Assembly (NCBI RefSeq): GCF_014931275.1
Contig: NZ_CP063110.1
Span: 395,001-459,000, forward strand
Direction of reading: 5' to 3'
Source of the DNA: Haemophilus parainfluenzae
Lineage (GTDB): Bacteria > Pseudomonadota > Gammaproteobacteria > Enterobacterales > Pasteurellaceae
Length of the DNA: 64,000 bases
Within the stretch, counting starts at the first letter, position 1; the number at the start of each line of letters is the position of its first letter. Made by a program: the position numbers and the translations under genes. Below, one piece after another: positions 51,189-61,476 of the stretch. The notes beneath the pieces were generated by a model, which was not told the DNA's origin, searched no databases, and worked only from the letters and a program-made list of their open reading frames with translations.

Positions 51189-53693
51189 CTATTCGCAAGT
51201 CCTTTTGCTTTTAAATTTGAACGGCATAATACGCATGCCGCTTTCAGTTGAGTGCAATTGATAAAATTGCGGGTAATTAAAATTCCGTTGCACCATTTTA
51301 TACGGATTTTCACAATCATTTGAGCCAAGCGATTGATAAATACGATTTATTTCGCGTACTTTATCATCTTTCGAACCTTCACATTGACGATAAATTTCGA
51401 GACGGTTCTTCTCATCTAACAAATAGACGTTAAAGCTATTATCGGCATTATCTTCAAAGAAGAATTGTAAAAAACCTTCACTGGCAAACACATCAATTTC
51501 AGGTGGATACCGACGTGCTTCTGGGATAATCTCTTTCTCTTCCAACTGAGTTGGTAAAACGTCTTCAAAATTGTCCGCACTTTCTTTTCCGCCTTCAATA
51601 GGTTGCAAGCTGATCCCTTTTTCTTCAAAGAAGAATTGCCAGTTTTTCCCCGCTACACGCAAACGAGAATGTGTTGTTGGACGGCTATCCCCTAATTGAA
51701 TACTGATACAACGGTTTACGAGTACACTCACCAAGTTCCGCAATGTACGGTTGTAATGTTTACTGTAACAGAAAACCTGCACAGAACGAGGCTGATTCAC
51801 CCCTTGATCAATTTTATTAGAAAGCACTTTTAAGGCAAGCAAAATCGCATTTTGTCCTTCAAAATGTAAGGTTCGAATTTCATTCCACACATTACGGTAA
51901 GTGAAATCAATGCTTCCTACCAAACTCTGTTCTAACTGACCAAAACTGAATAAATCACTTGGCGAAATATTTGATTTAAGCTCTTCGACTTGTGCGGTTG
52001 GATCATTCACCAAATTCACCGCAATAAATAAATCGCGGATTTCGCACTGTGAAGAAAGTGCCTCATTTGTCGGAACTTGGCTATTTGTATGCGGGAAAAA
52101 CAACCGCAAATCGGCCACAAAATTACGTAAAGTCAGTTGGTCGATATTTTGGCTGATTAAATGCAAATGGGTTTCAGCCGTCAACAAGCGATTAAAATAA
52201 GCCCACGCAACCACTTTATTTAAACTTTCGCCGTATTCAATCACGCGTTCTTTCGAGAACATAATATGGTGTGGCGGCTGATTCACCATATACCAACCAT
52301 CTTTAAAGCGCTTATTGCCGTGAACTTCGATGAACGTGAGGTGTTCTTCTGTTAAGTTATAGGAAATTTGTGAGTTTAGTAACGTTATTTTACCCGGCAA
52401 TTCTTCAAAGGCAGTATAAAGTTTGCGAGAAAGCACCGTGATATCTTGTGGAATTACGCTAGAGTTAATTTTATGTTTACGCGCAAAATCCACCAGATTT
52501 CGATAACTCATCATCAAGAAATTCACCAAATTATTGTGACTTTCTTTCACCCGTTTGATTTTCCAATTTGGGCGCTGATCTAATTCTTCAATACGTTCTT
52601 TTGACCACCCCCATTCTTGGGCCATCATTTTCATATAAGAAATACGCCAGTTTGAAGCGTGATATAACGCAAAGTCTTCCGTGGCTTTCACGTAAAAACA
52701 AGAACGTACAAAATCAAGACGCTTAAATTCTGAATGTGCGGTCAAATATTGGCTAATTCTCTCTAAAATTGCAATATAAGGATCGAAATGATGTATAGCC
52801 GTGCTGTGACCAGAAAGCAAATCCTCTTTAAATTGGCGAGCAATTAGCTGGGCATTTGGATATTCTTGGGCATAGGTTTCCAACAACAAGATTTTCATCA
52901 CCGATTTATAAGGAGAATCAATACCTTTATAAAGTTGCCATAAGCTCGCACCAAAATATTCACTAGCTGAGAATTGCCCTAATCCACCAAAATCAACCCA
53001 ATCATTTAAATTAAGCTCACCAGCCGCGACTAAACGAGCAACTTCGGCCTCATATTGTTTTTCATCTTCCACCCACAAGTGGAGCCACAATAATGGCTTG
53101 CCAGCAAGACGTACAGCGGAACGATAAAATTCTTCCAATAACAGCATATATTGGGCAGAACCACTGTTTTCTTTAGTTAGTGGATCGGAATAACGTTCGT
53201 TACGGAAACGTTGTTGTGTCATCAAATAGAAATGCATTTCCACATGATATGTGGATGCCCATTGGCTAATTTTCTTCGTTTTTTCCGCTAAGCGCTGCTG
53301 TTCTTGTTCAGATAAATCATCTTGATGGCAGATCCAAATATCCAAATCCGAAGCTGAAGTTTGGCTAATGGAGCCAAAACTGCCCATCACATAAATACCT
53401 AAGATCTGCGCAAAAACAGCATCAGAATTGACCGCACTTTGCACGGCTTCGACAAGTTCAGGATGTTCTTTTGAGAGAAAATTTTGCTGATAATTGGAAA
53501 GCGTAAAATCGGCAATGCCTGCCGGGGCATCTTCCACATAACCCGGCAGAGCAGGATGATTAAGATGCAACAACAGCGGCACTAAAGAGACGATGTGTCG
53601 GAATGCATCACCTGAGCCCAATAATGCACGATCAAAACGACGTTTATCTAGAGTTTCGATACATTTTCGGGCTTGAGTGAGATCGTATTTCAA
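51189..53693 (-). CDS. cyaA: Class I adenylate cyclase
   Basis: The 834-residue enzyme makes cAMP, which in Haemophilus also controls competence through CRP. The N-terminal catalytic half contains GSFGSISQTSASDLDIW, a nucleotidyltransferase-type GSx..DxD site; the C-terminal half is regulatory. The reading frame begins with TTG (53693) preceded by AGGA, matching the rare UUG start of enteric cyaA that limits translation. It is divergent from hemC, as in E. coli; TTGATT-N17-TACAGT near 53719-53747 is a possible promoter. Length is normal (E. coli 848 aa). Confidence 0.95.
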   Translation of the reverse strand: MKYDLTQARKCIETLDKRRFDRALLGSGDAFRHIVSLVPLLLHLNHPALPGYVEDAPAGIADFTLSNYQQNFLSKEHPELVEAVQSAVNSDAVFAQILGIYVMGSFGSISQTSASDLDIWICHQDDLSEQEQQRLAEKTKKISQWASTYHVEMHFYLMTQQRFRNERYSDPLTKENSGSAQYMLLLEEFYRSAVRLAGKPLLWLHLWVEDEKQYEAEVARLVAAGELNLNDWVDFGGLGQFSASEYFGASLWQLYKGIDSPYKSVMKILLLETYAQEYPNAQLIARQFKEDLLSGHSTAIHHFDPYIAILERISQYLTAHSEFKRLDFVRSCFYVKATEDFALYHASNWRISYMKMMAQEWGWSKERIEELDQRPNWKIKRVKESHNNLVNFLMMSYRNLVDFARKHKINSSVIPQDITVLSRKLYTAFEELPGKITLLNSQISYNLTEEHLTFIEVHGNKRFKDGWYMVNQPPHHIMFSKERVIEYGESLNKVVAWAYFNRLLTAETHLHLISQNIDQLTLRNFVADLRLFFPHTNSQVPTNEALSSQCEIRDLFIAVNLVNDPTAQVEELKSNISPSDLFSFGQLEQSLVGSIDFTYRNVWNEIRTLHFEGQNAILLALKVLSNKIDQGVNQPRSVQVFCYSKHYNRTLRNLVSVLVNRCISIQLGDSRPTTHSRLRVAGKNWQFFFEEKGISLQPIEGGKESADNFEDVLPTQLEEKEIIPEARRYPPEIDVFASEGFLQFFFEDNADNSFNVYLLDEKNRLEIYRQCEGSKDDKVREINRIYQSLGSNDCENPYKMVQRNFNYPQFYQLHSTESGMRIMPFKFKSKRTCE

Positions 53694-53829
53694 GGCTTCC
53701 TACCTATGACCATATAACTGGCATTACTGTACCACTTAGCTCATCAGAAATCAAAAATTTAAATGATCTGACTTTTTGCCCTAAAAATGGTAGCATAGGG
53801 CATATTTCTATTTAAAATCAGCGGTATTT

Positions 53830-54762
53830 ATGGCAGTACTTAAAACCTTAAAAATTGCGACCCGTCAAAGCCCTTTAGCACTTTGGCAGGCAAATTTTGT
53901 GAAAGATCAATTAGAAAAATTTCACCCGACACTTTCTGTTGAATTAGTTCCGATGGTGACAAAAGGTGATGTAATCTTAGATTCCCCTCTGGCTAAAATT
54001 GGTGGAAAAGGCTTATTTGTTAAAGAGTTAGAAAACGCTTTACTTGAAAAACGTGCTGATATTGCCGTCCATTCAATGAAAGATGTGCCGATGGAATTTC
54101 CAGAAGGTCTGGGCTTAAGTGTGATCTGTAAACGTGAAGATCCGCGCGATGCTTTCGTGTCTAATACATACCGTTCATTAGATGAATTACCGCAAGGCGC
54201 TATTGTCGGAACATCAAGCTTACGTCGTCAATGCCAATTAAAACAATTACGCCCTGATCTTGATATCCGTTCCTTGCGTGGCAATGTAGGAACCCGATTA
54301 AGTAAATTAGACAATGGCGAATACGATGCCATTATTTTAGCCTCAGCTGGCTTAATTCGTTTAGGGCTAGCGGAACGTATTGCCTCGTTTATTGAAGTGG
54401 AACAATCGTTACCGGCTGCCGGACAAGGCGCGGTAGGCATTGAGTGCCGTGTTGATGATGAAGAAGTAAAAGCATTACTTGCGCCACTTTCAGATGCCAC
54501 CACGACGACTTGTATTTTGGCTGAGCGTGCAATGAATACTCGCTTACAAGGCGGCTGCCAAGTACCAATCGGTGGCTATGCTATTGAGCAAAATGGCGAA
54601 ATTTTCTTGCGTGCACTCGTCGGAGAAACTGATGGCTCTACAATTATTCGTGCAGAAGGTAAAGGTGCGGTTGAAAATGCCGAAGCATTAGGTGTGACCA
54701 TTGCTGAACAACTTCTAGCCCAAGGCGCAGATAAGATTCTGGCGAAGATTTACTCAGCATAG
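53830..54762 (+). CDS. hemC: Porphobilinogen deaminase (hydroxymethylbilane synthase)
   Basis: The 310-residue enzyme links four porphobilinogens into hydroxymethylbilane. [25 protein letters not shown] (catalytic Asp), [22 protein letters not shown] and [13 protein letters not shown], with the dipyrromethane-cofactor cysteine, are all intact. It is divergent from cyaA and first in hemCDXY. CTGACT-N17-TAGCAT at about 53767-53795 is a possible promoter. Confidence 0.97.
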   Translation: MAVLKTLKIATRQSPLALWQANFVKDQLEKFHPTLSVELVPMVTKGDVILDSPLAKIGGKGLFVKELENALLEKRADIAVHSMKDVPMEFPEGLGLSVICKREDPRDAFVSNTYRSLDELPQGAIVGTSSLRRQCQLKQLRPDLDIRSLRGNVGTRLSKLDNGEYDAIILASAGLIRLGLAERIASFIEVEQSLPAAGQGAVGIECRVDDEEVKALLAPLSDATTTTCILAERAMNTRLQGGCQVPIGGYAIEQNGEIFLRALVGETDGSTIIRAEGKGAVENAEALGVTIAEQLLAQGADKILAKIYSA

Positions 54763-54771
54763 GAAATCACC

Positions 54772-55533
54772 ATGGCCGTACTAGTCACTCGCCCCGATGA
54801 ACGAGGAAAAACCCTAGTTGACCAGCTGAATCAAGCCGGTGTGGTTGCCTTGCATTTGCCTTTGCTTTCTATTGAAGCGGGTGCTGAGTTGGCTCAATTA
54901 CCGACGAAACTTAATCAGCTAAAAAGTGGTGATTATGTGTTTTTGGTTTCAAAAAGTGCGGTTGATTTTGCGGATAAAACCCTGAAAGATATTGGCTTTA
55001 GCTGGCGTCAAGATTTACAATACTTTACAGTTGGACATAGAACGGCACAGCATTTTTCCTGTCAAACTGAATGTACTGTTCGTTATCCAATCACGTCGGA
55101 AAATACGGAAGGCGTGCTAAATTTACCGCAAATGGCAGAATTAACAGATAAAAACTTGTTAATTTTACGTGGCAACGGTGGACGAGAATTACTACGTGAA
55201 CAGGCCACACTACGCGGTGCAACTGTTGAGACAGTCGAATGTTACCAACGCACGCCGATTAGTTATAATAACGAAGAGCAAACCAGTATTTGTATTCGTT
55301 CTGGTGTGCAAACCCTTGTGGTCACGAGCCTTGAAATTTTGCAGGCGTTAATCGAATTTGTGCCTGAAAATGAACAAAATTGGCTAAAAAATTGCTGTTT
55401 AGTCACGGTAAGTCAACGCATTGCGGATGTCGCAGTACAACAAGGTTGGCATAATGTGGTGGTTTCCGCTGGTGCGGACAATCAAAGTTTACTTAATACC
55501 TTACTTAATGAAGTAACTCCCCTTTCTCACTAA
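54772..55533 (+). CDS. hemD: Uroporphyrinogen-III synthase
   Basis: The 253-residue protein cyclises hydroxymethylbilane with D-ring inversion. It begins MAVLVTRPDERGKTLVDQL and shows the family's low but recognisable conservation: DYVFLVSKSAVDFAD, YFTVGHRTAQHF, LLILRGNGGRELLREQ, VECYQRTPI. It lies 9 nt after hemC and 9 nt before hemX. Confidence 0.93.
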   Translation: MAVLVTRPDERGKTLVDQLNQAGVVALHLPLLSIEAGAELAQLPTKLNQLKSGDYVFLVSKSAVDFADKTLKDIGFSWRQDLQYFTVGHRTAQHFSCQTECTVRYPITSENTEGVLNLPQMAELTDKNLLILRGNGGRELLREQATLRGATVETVECYQRTPISYNNEEQTSICIRSGVQTLVVTSLEILQALIEFVPENEQNWLKNCCLVTVSQRIADVAVQQGWHNVVVSAGADNQSLLNTLLNEVTPLSH

Positions 55534-55542
55534 GGAAAAGAT

Positions 55543-56841
55543 ATGGCGAAAGAGAAATTAACCCCTGAAACGACAGATGAAATCCAAGAAACAGATGCAG
55601 TGGAAATTCAAACTGAAGATCGCGAGCCTGTTGCGCCACGTACACAAACCGTTGTGAAGAAAAGTGGTACTGGATTAAGTTTATTGGCTATTCTCATTGC
55701 ACTTGGCGTGGGTGGTGCAGGTTATTATTTTGGCCAACAAAAAGTGGATGAATTCCAACAAAAATTGACCGCACTTGAAGCTCAAATCAATAATAAAACA
55801 GTGGTTTCAGCACCTGCTCAAGAAGTAAAATTTGATACTACACAACTTGCTCAATTAGAGTCTGCGAATAAAGCAACGCAAAACAAAATTGCGCAAGTAG
55901 AAGAGCTAATCAATGCAAAATCACATGAGTTAGTTGGCTTACAATCACAAATCAATAAAGTGAGCGCACAAGCTAATGCTCAACAGCCTACTGATTGGTT
56001 ATTCTCAGAAGCAGATTTCTTGCTCAACAATGCATTGCGTAAATTAGTGTTAGATAATGACGTGGATACAGCGGTTTCACTCTTAAAACTCGCTGATGAG
56101 ACTCTTGCTAAAGTGAATAACTCACAATCCGCGGCTATCCGTAGCGCAATCAATCAAGATCTGAAACAACTTCTCTCCGTAGCTGGCGTGGATCAAAATG
56201 CGGTCATGCAAAAATTATCGCAATTAGCTAATACGGTTGATGAGTTACCTGTGTTAGATGTGAATTTCGGTGATGATCAAAATGCAACAAAATTATCAGA
56301 TTCCCTGTCTGACTGGGCAGAAAATGCAGAAAAAAGTGCGACCTCATTCTTGAATCACTTTATCCGTATTTCACCGAAACATGGTGCGGATCGCAAAGAA
56401 TTATTAGCGCCAAACCAAGATATCTACTTGCGTGAAAACATTCGTTTACGCTTACAATTAGCGATTATGGCAGTGCCTCGTCAGCAAAATGAGCTTTATA
56501 AACAATCTTTAGAAGCCGTTGCATCTTGGATTCGTAGCTATTTTGATACCAATGCTGAAGTGACTCAAAGTTTCTTAAAATCAGTGGATGAATTATCTGA
56601 AGTATCCATCTATGTAGATGTACCAAGCCAATTACAAAGCTTAAGTATGCTTGATAAGTACTTAAATCGTACACCTTTAGATGTGCAGAAAGTGGAAATT
56701 GAAGCAGAAAAAGCGCTTGATAATTCACCAAGAAAAGAAGAAGTAAAACCAACACCTGAAGCGAAAGCGGAAGAGCCAAAAGCTGAAGAAAAACCCGCTG
56801 AAGCACCAGCTGCACAACCGGCAACTGAACCCCAACAATAA
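55543..56841 (+). CDS. hemX: HemX membrane protein
   Basis: The 432-residue protein has an acidic cytoplasmic N-terminus, one membrane helix (LSLLAILIALGVGGAGYYFG, about residues 45-65), a coiled coil (70-145) and a conserved periplasmic domain (WLFSEADFLLNNALRKLVLDND). The C-terminus is Pro/Glu/Ala/Lys-rich. It resembles enteric HemX; the old label uroporphyrinogen methyltransferase is not supported by any SAM-binding motif. Second-last gene of the hem operon; its true role is unclear. Confidence 0.9.
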   Translation: MAKEKLTPETTDEIQETDAVEIQTEDREPVAPRTQTVVKKSGTGLSLLAILIALGVGGAGYYFGQQKVDEFQQKLTALEAQINNKTVVSAPAQEVKFDTTQLAQLESANKATQNKIAQVEELINAKSHELVGLQSQINKVSAQANAQQPTDWLFSEADFLLNNALRKLVLDNDVDTAVSLLKLADETLAKVNNSQSAAIRSAINQDLKQLLSVAGVDQNAVMQKLSQLANTVDELPVLDVNFGDDQNATKLSDSLSDWAENAEKSATSFLNHFIRISPKHGADRKELLAPNQDIYLRENIRLRLQLAIMAVPRQQNELYKQSLEAVASWIRSYFDTNAEVTQSFLKSVDELSEVSIYVDVPSQLQSLSMLDKYLNRTPLDVQKVEIEAEKALDNSPRKEEVKPTPEAKAEEPKAEEKPAEAPAAQPATEPQQ

Positions 56842-56850
56842 GGATAGATA

Positions 56851-58137
56851 ATGTTTAGAGTTCTTTTTTTAATGATCGCCTTACTTGCCGGATTGATTGC
56901 AGGGCCTTATCTCTCCGGTCAGCAAGGTTATGTCAGAGTTGAAACGGCAAACACCATATATGAAATGTCACTCACCACATTAGTGATTCTCTTTGTGGTC
57001 ACACTTGCAGTGATTTATTCGTTAGAGTGGTTGGTTACCCGTTTCTTCCGTTTAAGTAGCAATACCTATAACTGGTTTTCTCTCCGTAAACGTGTGAAAG
57101 CACAACGTCAAACCCTTGAAGGCTTGATGAAAATGAATGAGGGCGATTATGCCAAGGCAGAAAAACTGATTGGTAAAAATGCGAAACATTCTGCTGAGCC
57201 AGTATTAAATCTGATTAAAGCCGCTGAAGCTGCTCAGCAACGCGGTGATGAATTCAGTGCAAACCGTTATTTAATTGAAGCGACTGAGCTTGCAGGTTCA
57301 GATAACCTAGTCGTCGAAATTGCTCGTACCCGTATTTTATTACAACAAAATAAATTACCGGCTGCGCGCAGTTCCGTCGATAGTTTGCTTGAAATGTCAG
57401 ATCGCAACAAAGAAGTCTTAAAACTTGCTGCTGAAATTTATAGCCGCTCCAAAGCTTATCAAGCTCTTGATGGCATCTTAGATTTAATCGAAGGTTCTGG
57501 CTTATTCTCAGCTGAAGAATTTAAAGCGCTTCAACAAGAAACAGAAAATGGCTTGTTAGATGAGAAAATGAATGAAGAAGGCGTTGAAGGTCTGCTTGCA
57601 TGGTGGGAAGCTCAACCACGCCGTCGTCGCAATGACTTAGAGTTAAAAACGGCTTTAATTCAGCGTTTAATTGATTGTAACGATCATGAGTCAGCTTATG
57701 AATTCACGCTTGAAATCATGAAGAAATTGGGTGATAACACCCCAATTAGCCCTGAGCTTTGCACGCAAATCACTCGTTTACAAGCAGAAGATAACAGCAA
57801 ACTGCTCAAACTAGTGGAAAAACGTGCAAAACGTGCCGATGAAAGCCAACGTTGTTGTCTCAATCGTGCATTAGGCTATCTTTATGTGCGTAATAATGAC
57901 TTCGCTAAAGCAGCAGAAGCATTTAAAGAAGTTACTGCTTGCCCAACTCAACTTCAACCAAATGATGTCATGATGGCGTCTTATGTGTTCGAACAAGCTG
58001 GCGACAAAGAAGCAGCGGAAAGAATTCGTCAGGACAGTTTAAAATCAGCCATGTCTATTCAAGACAAACCGGCTGAAATACAAGATGAACCAAAAACAGA
58101 CGAAGAACCAATCGCACTTATTGCGAAACGTGATTAA
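56851..58137 (+). CDS. hemY: HemY TPR membrane protein
   Basis: The 428-residue protein has two N-terminal membrane helices (about residues 1-18 and 40-62) and TPR-like repeats through the rest, with the conserved HemY_N segment [40 protein letters not shown]. It is encoded last in hemCDXY. In enterics it is linked to haem synthesis in the inner membrane; the exact function is not settled. It is unrelated to the Bacillus oxidase of the same name. Confidence 0.93.
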   Translation: MFRVLFLMIALLAGLIAGPYLSGQQGYVRVETANTIYEMSLTTLVILFVVTLAVIYSLEWLVTRFFRLSSNTYNWFSLRKRVKAQRQTLEGLMKMNEGDYAKAEKLIGKNAKHSAEPVLNLIKAAEAAQQRGDEFSANRYLIEATELAGSDNLVVEIARTRILLQQNKLPAARSSVDSLLEMSDRNKEVLKLAAEIYSRSKAYQALDGILDLIEGSGLFSAEEFKALQQETENGLLDEKMNEEGVEGLLAWWEAQPRRRRNDLELKTALIQRLIDCNDHESAYEFTLEIMKKLGDNTPISPELCTQITRLQAEDNSKLLKLVEKRAKRADESQRCCLNRALGYLYVRNNDFAKAAEAFKEVTACPTQLQPNDVMMASYVFEQAGDKEAAERIRQDSLKSAMSIQDKPAEIQDEPKTDEEPIALIAKRD

Positions 58138-58148
58138 AATAAACAAAG

Positions 58149-58170
58149 ACGGGGCTGAATAAAGCCCCGT
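58149..58170 (+). terminator. hemCDXY terminator
   Basis: ACGGGGCT, 6-nt loop, AGCCCCGT followed by seven T. Confidence 0.93.
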
Positions 58171-58311
58171 TTTTTTCATTCCTAATCACCACTTATTTTA
58201 TTTAAAACCAACTTCTTATTACATTTCATTATAAGTAATGAATTTCCATTCTTTTCTCACCGATTCAAAATTTTTTACTATATCGCCACGCAAACGATTA
58301 AATCATGAAAA

Positions 58312-58971
58312 ATGAATTGGGATTATATTTTAAGTGTCACCCCACGTTTTATTCATGCCACGCTGATGACCCTTCATCTCGCCTTTTGGGGCATTTTATT
58401 GTCGCTAGTGATTGGTGTGATTTGTGCGGTGATTACCACCTACAAAGTCAAATCATTAACTTGGCTAGTAAAAGGCTATATCGAGCTTTCTCGTAATACG
58501 CCTTTATTGATTCAAGTGTTTTTTCTCTATTTTGGGCTGTCTAAAATTGGCCTGAAATTAGATGGGTTTACTTGCGGCATTATCGGCCTGGCATTTTTAG
58601 GTGGAAGCTATATGGCAGAAGCCTTTCGTGGTGGTCTGGAAGCGGTATCAAAAGGGCAAATTGAATCAGCCTTAAGTATTGGTCTAACCCCTTTTCAAAC
58701 TTTTCGCTATGTGATTTTTCCACAAGCCTTTGCGATTGCCACACCTGCAATTGGCGCAAATTGCTTGTTCTTAATGAAAGAAACCTCGGTGATCAGCGCT
58801 GTCGCTGTCGCTGAACTGATGTTTGTAGCGAAAGAAGTCATCGGGCTCGATTACAAAACCAATGAAGCCTTATTTTTATTAGTGGTGTTTTATTTGATCA
58901 TTCTATTACCGATGTCTCTGTTCATCAGTTATTTAGAACGCCGTACTCGGAGAGCAAAATATGGGGCTTGA
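58312..58971 (+). CDS. Amino-acid ABC transporter permease 1
   Basis: The 219-residue inner-membrane protein of the HisM/GlnP type begins MNWDYILSVTPRFIHATLMTLHLAFWG and has the EAA-type loop SYMAEAFRGGLEAVSKGQIESALSIGLTPFQTFRYVIFPQA that couples to the ATPase. It overlaps the second permease by 11 nt. The order permease, permease, ATPase, binding protein makes a full importer. Confidence 0.92.
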   Translation: MNWDYILSVTPRFIHATLMTLHLAFWGILLSLVIGVICAVITTYKVKSLTWLVKGYIELSRNTPLLIQVFFLYFGLSKIGLKLDGFTCGIIGLAFLGGSYMAEAFRGGLEAVSKGQIESALSIGLTPFQTFRYVIFPQAFAIATPAIGANCLFLMKETSVISAVAVAELMFVAKEVIGLDYKTNEALFLLVVFYLIILLPMSLFISYLERRTRRAKYGA

Positions 58972-59629
58972 GTTATTATTCCAAGGCAGCAACATTGAAC
59001 GCTTGCTCAACGGTTTATGGGTGACGGCTGAAATTGCGTTCATTTCTGTCTTCTTCGCCTGTATTTTAGGTGTGATTTTTGGCGTAATCATGACAAGCAG
59101 AAATCCCATTATCAAAGCCATTTGCCGCTTTTATTTAGAATTTGTACGCATCATTCCATTATTAGCCTTACTTTTTCTCGCGTATTTCGGTTTGGCAAAA
59201 TGGTTTGATATTCACTTAGATGGCATTTCTGTATGTATTTTGGTGTTTATTTTCTGGGGAACGGCAGAAATGGGGGATTTAGTGCGTGGTGCATTAACTT
59301 CCATTGAAAAACATCAAGTGGAATCAGCCTACGCTTTAGGTTTAACGCCGTTTCAAACCTTTGTGTATATTTTACTTCCACAAAGTTTAAAACGTGTGAC
59401 ACCAAGTGCTATTAACCTCTTTACCCGCATGGTAAAAACCAGTTCCTTGGCAATGTTAATCGGGGTAGTAGAAGTGATAAAAGTCGGTCAACAAATTATC
59501 GAGCATTCATTATTTAGTAATCAATCAGCGGCGCTTTGGATTTACGGTGTCATTTTCGGTTTATATTTTGTGATTTGTTACCCGCTATCCTTATTTTCCC
59601 GTTATTTAGAAACCCGTTGGGAAAGTTAA
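58961..59629 (+). CDS. Amino-acid ABC transporter permease 2
   Basis: The 222-residue partner permease has the coupling loop EMGDLVRGALTSIEKHQVESAYALGLTPFQTFVYILLPQSLKR and about five membrane helices. It overlaps permease 1 and is followed 18 nt later by the ATPase gene. Confidence 0.92.
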   Translation: MGLELLFQGSNIERLLNGLWVTAEIAFISVFFACILGVIFGVIMTSRNPIIKAICRFYLEFVRIIPLLALLFLAYFGLAKWFDIHLDGISVCILVFIFWGTAEMGDLVRGALTSIEKHQVESAYALGLTPFQTFVYILLPQSLKRVTPSAINLFTRMVKTSSLAMLIGVVEVIKVGQQIIEHSLFSNQSAALWIYGVIFGLYFVICYPLSLFSRYLETRWES

Positions 59630-59647
59630 TTTTAATTAGGAAAACAC

Positions 59648-60412
59648 ATGGCGTTATTAGAAATTAAAAACCTCGTCAAAAATTACGGTGATGTAGAAGC
59701 ACTAAAAGGTATCAATCTTTCTATAGAAAAAGGCGAAGTTGTCGTTATTTTAGGTCCATCGGGTTGTGGTAAAAGTACTTTTTTACGCTGCCTAAATGGA
59801 CTGGAGGAAATAAAGCGCGGTCAGATTTTGCTGCAAAATGCAGGCGAATTAGGTAAAGACATTCCTTGGGTTAAAGCGCGTCAACGCATTGGGATGGTAT
59901 TCCAAAGTTATGAACTCTTTGCTCATTTATCAGTGATTGACAATATTTTAATCGGCCCTTTAAAAGTACAAAAACGCGATCGTGCAGAAGCTGAAAAACA
60001 AGCCGATGAGTTACTTAAACGTGTAGGCCTATATGATCGAAAAAATGCCTATCCACGTGAATTATCCGGTGGACAAAAACAGCGAATTGCCATTGTACGT
60101 TCACTTTGCATGAACCCTGAAATTATTCTGTTTGATGAAGTCACTGCTGCCCTTGACCCAGAAATGGTACGTGAAGTACTTGATGTAATTTTAGGTCTTG
60201 CCAAAGATGGCATGACGATGCTTATCGTTACCCATGAAATGAACTTTGCCCGTCAAGTGGCTAATCGCATCGTGTTTATGGATAAAGGGCAAATCATTGA
60301 ACAGGCAAAACCAGAAGATTTCTTCACGAATCCAACCACGGATCGTGCGAAAACATTCTTAAATATCTTAAATTATGAACCGAGAGGGACAAACTATGAA
60401 GAAAACATTTAA
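59648..60412 (+). CDS. Amino-acid ABC transporter ATPase
   Basis: The 254-residue ATPase of the GlnQ/HisP family has Walker A GPSGCGKST, Q-loop GMVFQSYELFAHL, signature LSGGQKQR, Walker B IILFDEVTAALDPE and switch His in VTHEM. The Walker B motif reads DEVT where most relatives have DEPT. It overlaps the binding-protein gene by 17 nt. Confidence 0.94.
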   Translation: MALLEIKNLVKNYGDVEALKGINLSIEKGEVVVILGPSGCGKSTFLRCLNGLEEIKRGQILLQNAGELGKDIPWVKARQRIGMVFQSYELFAHLSVIDNILIGPLKVQKRDRAEAEKQADELLKRVGLYDRKNAYPRELSGGQKQRIAIVRSLCMNPEIILFDEVTAALDPEMVREVLDVILGLAKDGMTMLIVTHEMNFARQVANRIVFMDKGQIIEQAKPEDFFTNPTTDRAKTFLNILNYEPRGTNYEENI

Positions 60413-61253
60413 AACATTGACCGCACTTTTCGCTACTGCCACCTTAGCATTTGGCTTAACCGCGTGTAATGACAAAGAACCAGCTAAAGACGAGGCAAAA
60501 ACAGTTTCAAGCCTTGAGCAAATACAAAAAGATGGCAAAGTACGCATTGGTGTATTTAGCGATAAACCACCATTTGGTTATGTGGATGCACAAGGCAAAA
60601 GCCAAGGCTTTGATGTTGAAATTGGTAAAGCGATCGGTAAAGATTTATTAGGTGATGAAAACAAAGTGGAATTTGTTTTAGTGGATGCCGCAAACCGTGC
60701 AGAATACTTACTTTCTAAGAAAGTTGATATTATTCTTGCCAACTTCACTGTAACACCAGCACGTAAAGAAGTGGTGGATTTTGCTAATCCATATATGAAA
60801 GTGGCACTCGGTGTCGTTTCGAAAGATGGCTCAGTGATTACGGATCTTGAACAATTAAAAGGCAAAACTTTAATTGTAGATAAAGGCACTACTGCTGATA
60901 TTTTCTTCACCAAAAACTATCCAGATGTGAAGTTATTGAAATTCGAACAAAATACAGAAACCTTTGAAGCCTTACGTGATGGCCGTGGTGATGCATTATC
61001 TAATGACAATACCTTCTTATTCGCTTGGGCAAAACAAAATCCAGGTTATACCGTGGGCGTAAAAAACTTTGGTGATCAAGATGTTATTGCACCAGCTGTT
61101 CGCAAAGATGCACCTGAATTGTTAAATTGGTTAAATAACGAAATCCAAACTCTAGGCAAAGATGGGCGTTTAAAACAAGCTTACGAAAAAACCTTATTGC
61201 CAGTTTATGGTGATACCGTCAGCGAAAGCGATATCGTGGTTGAGTATAAATAA
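60396..61253 (+). CDS. Amino-acid-binding lipoprotein, CjaA-like (probable cysteine)
   Basis: The 285-residue family 3 solute-binding protein has a lipoprotein signal (LFATATLAFGLTAC, Cys24). VRIGVFSDKPPFGYVDAQGK, FVLVDAANRAEYLLSKKVDI, LANFTVTP, and KGTTADIFFTKNYP resemble the Campylobacter cysteine-binding protein CjaA more than glutamine or arginine binders, so cysteine is the best guess. I start at 60396 (MKKTFK) after GAGAGGGAC. The signal peptide encodes an uptake sequence (LTALF). The gene overlaps the ATPase gene. Confidence 0.85.
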   Translation: MKKTFKTLTALFATATLAFGLTACNDKEPAKDEAKTVSSLEQIQKDGKVRIGVFSDKPPFGYVDAQGKSQGFDVEIGKAIGKDLLGDENKVEFVLVDAANRAEYLLSKKVDIILANFTVTPARKEVVDFANPYMKVALGVVSKDGSVITDLEQLKGKTLIVDKGTTADIFFTKNYPDVKLLKFEQNTETFEALRDGRGDALSNDNTFLFAWAKQNPGYTVGVKNFGDQDVIAPAVRKDAPELLNWLNNEIQTLGKDGRLKQAYEKTLLPVYGDTVSESDIVVEYK

Positions 61254-61420
61254 TTCTCCCACATTCACTTCTCCTTTAGTCCAACTCAAGGAGAAGTGAA
61301 AACTTACTAAGTTTTGACCGCACTTCCAATTTTAAATGCGAAATATGTTTTTTCTAGATATATGCCTATTTTACCCTTCAACAGCATTTCTTGTATTATC
61401 ACTTTATAACATCTAAATTT

Positions 61421-61439
61421 GATAATAATTCTTATTTAT
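61421..61439 (+). promoter_or_regulatory. Candidate Fur box
   Basis: GATAATAATTCTTATTTAT matches about 13 of 19 positions of the Fur consensus (GATAATGATAATCATTATC). It lies 38-56 bp upstream of the orphan binding-protein gene. Confidence 0.5.
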
Positions 61440-61476
61440 GGCAATATTCTGATGTTTTATTCAGACAGGAGTTTAT

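Noticed and set aside
55543..56841. HemX as a uroporphyrinogen-III C-methyltransferase
   Set aside because: It has a single membrane helix and coiled coil and none of the SAM-binding motifs of CobA/CysG-type methyltransferases.
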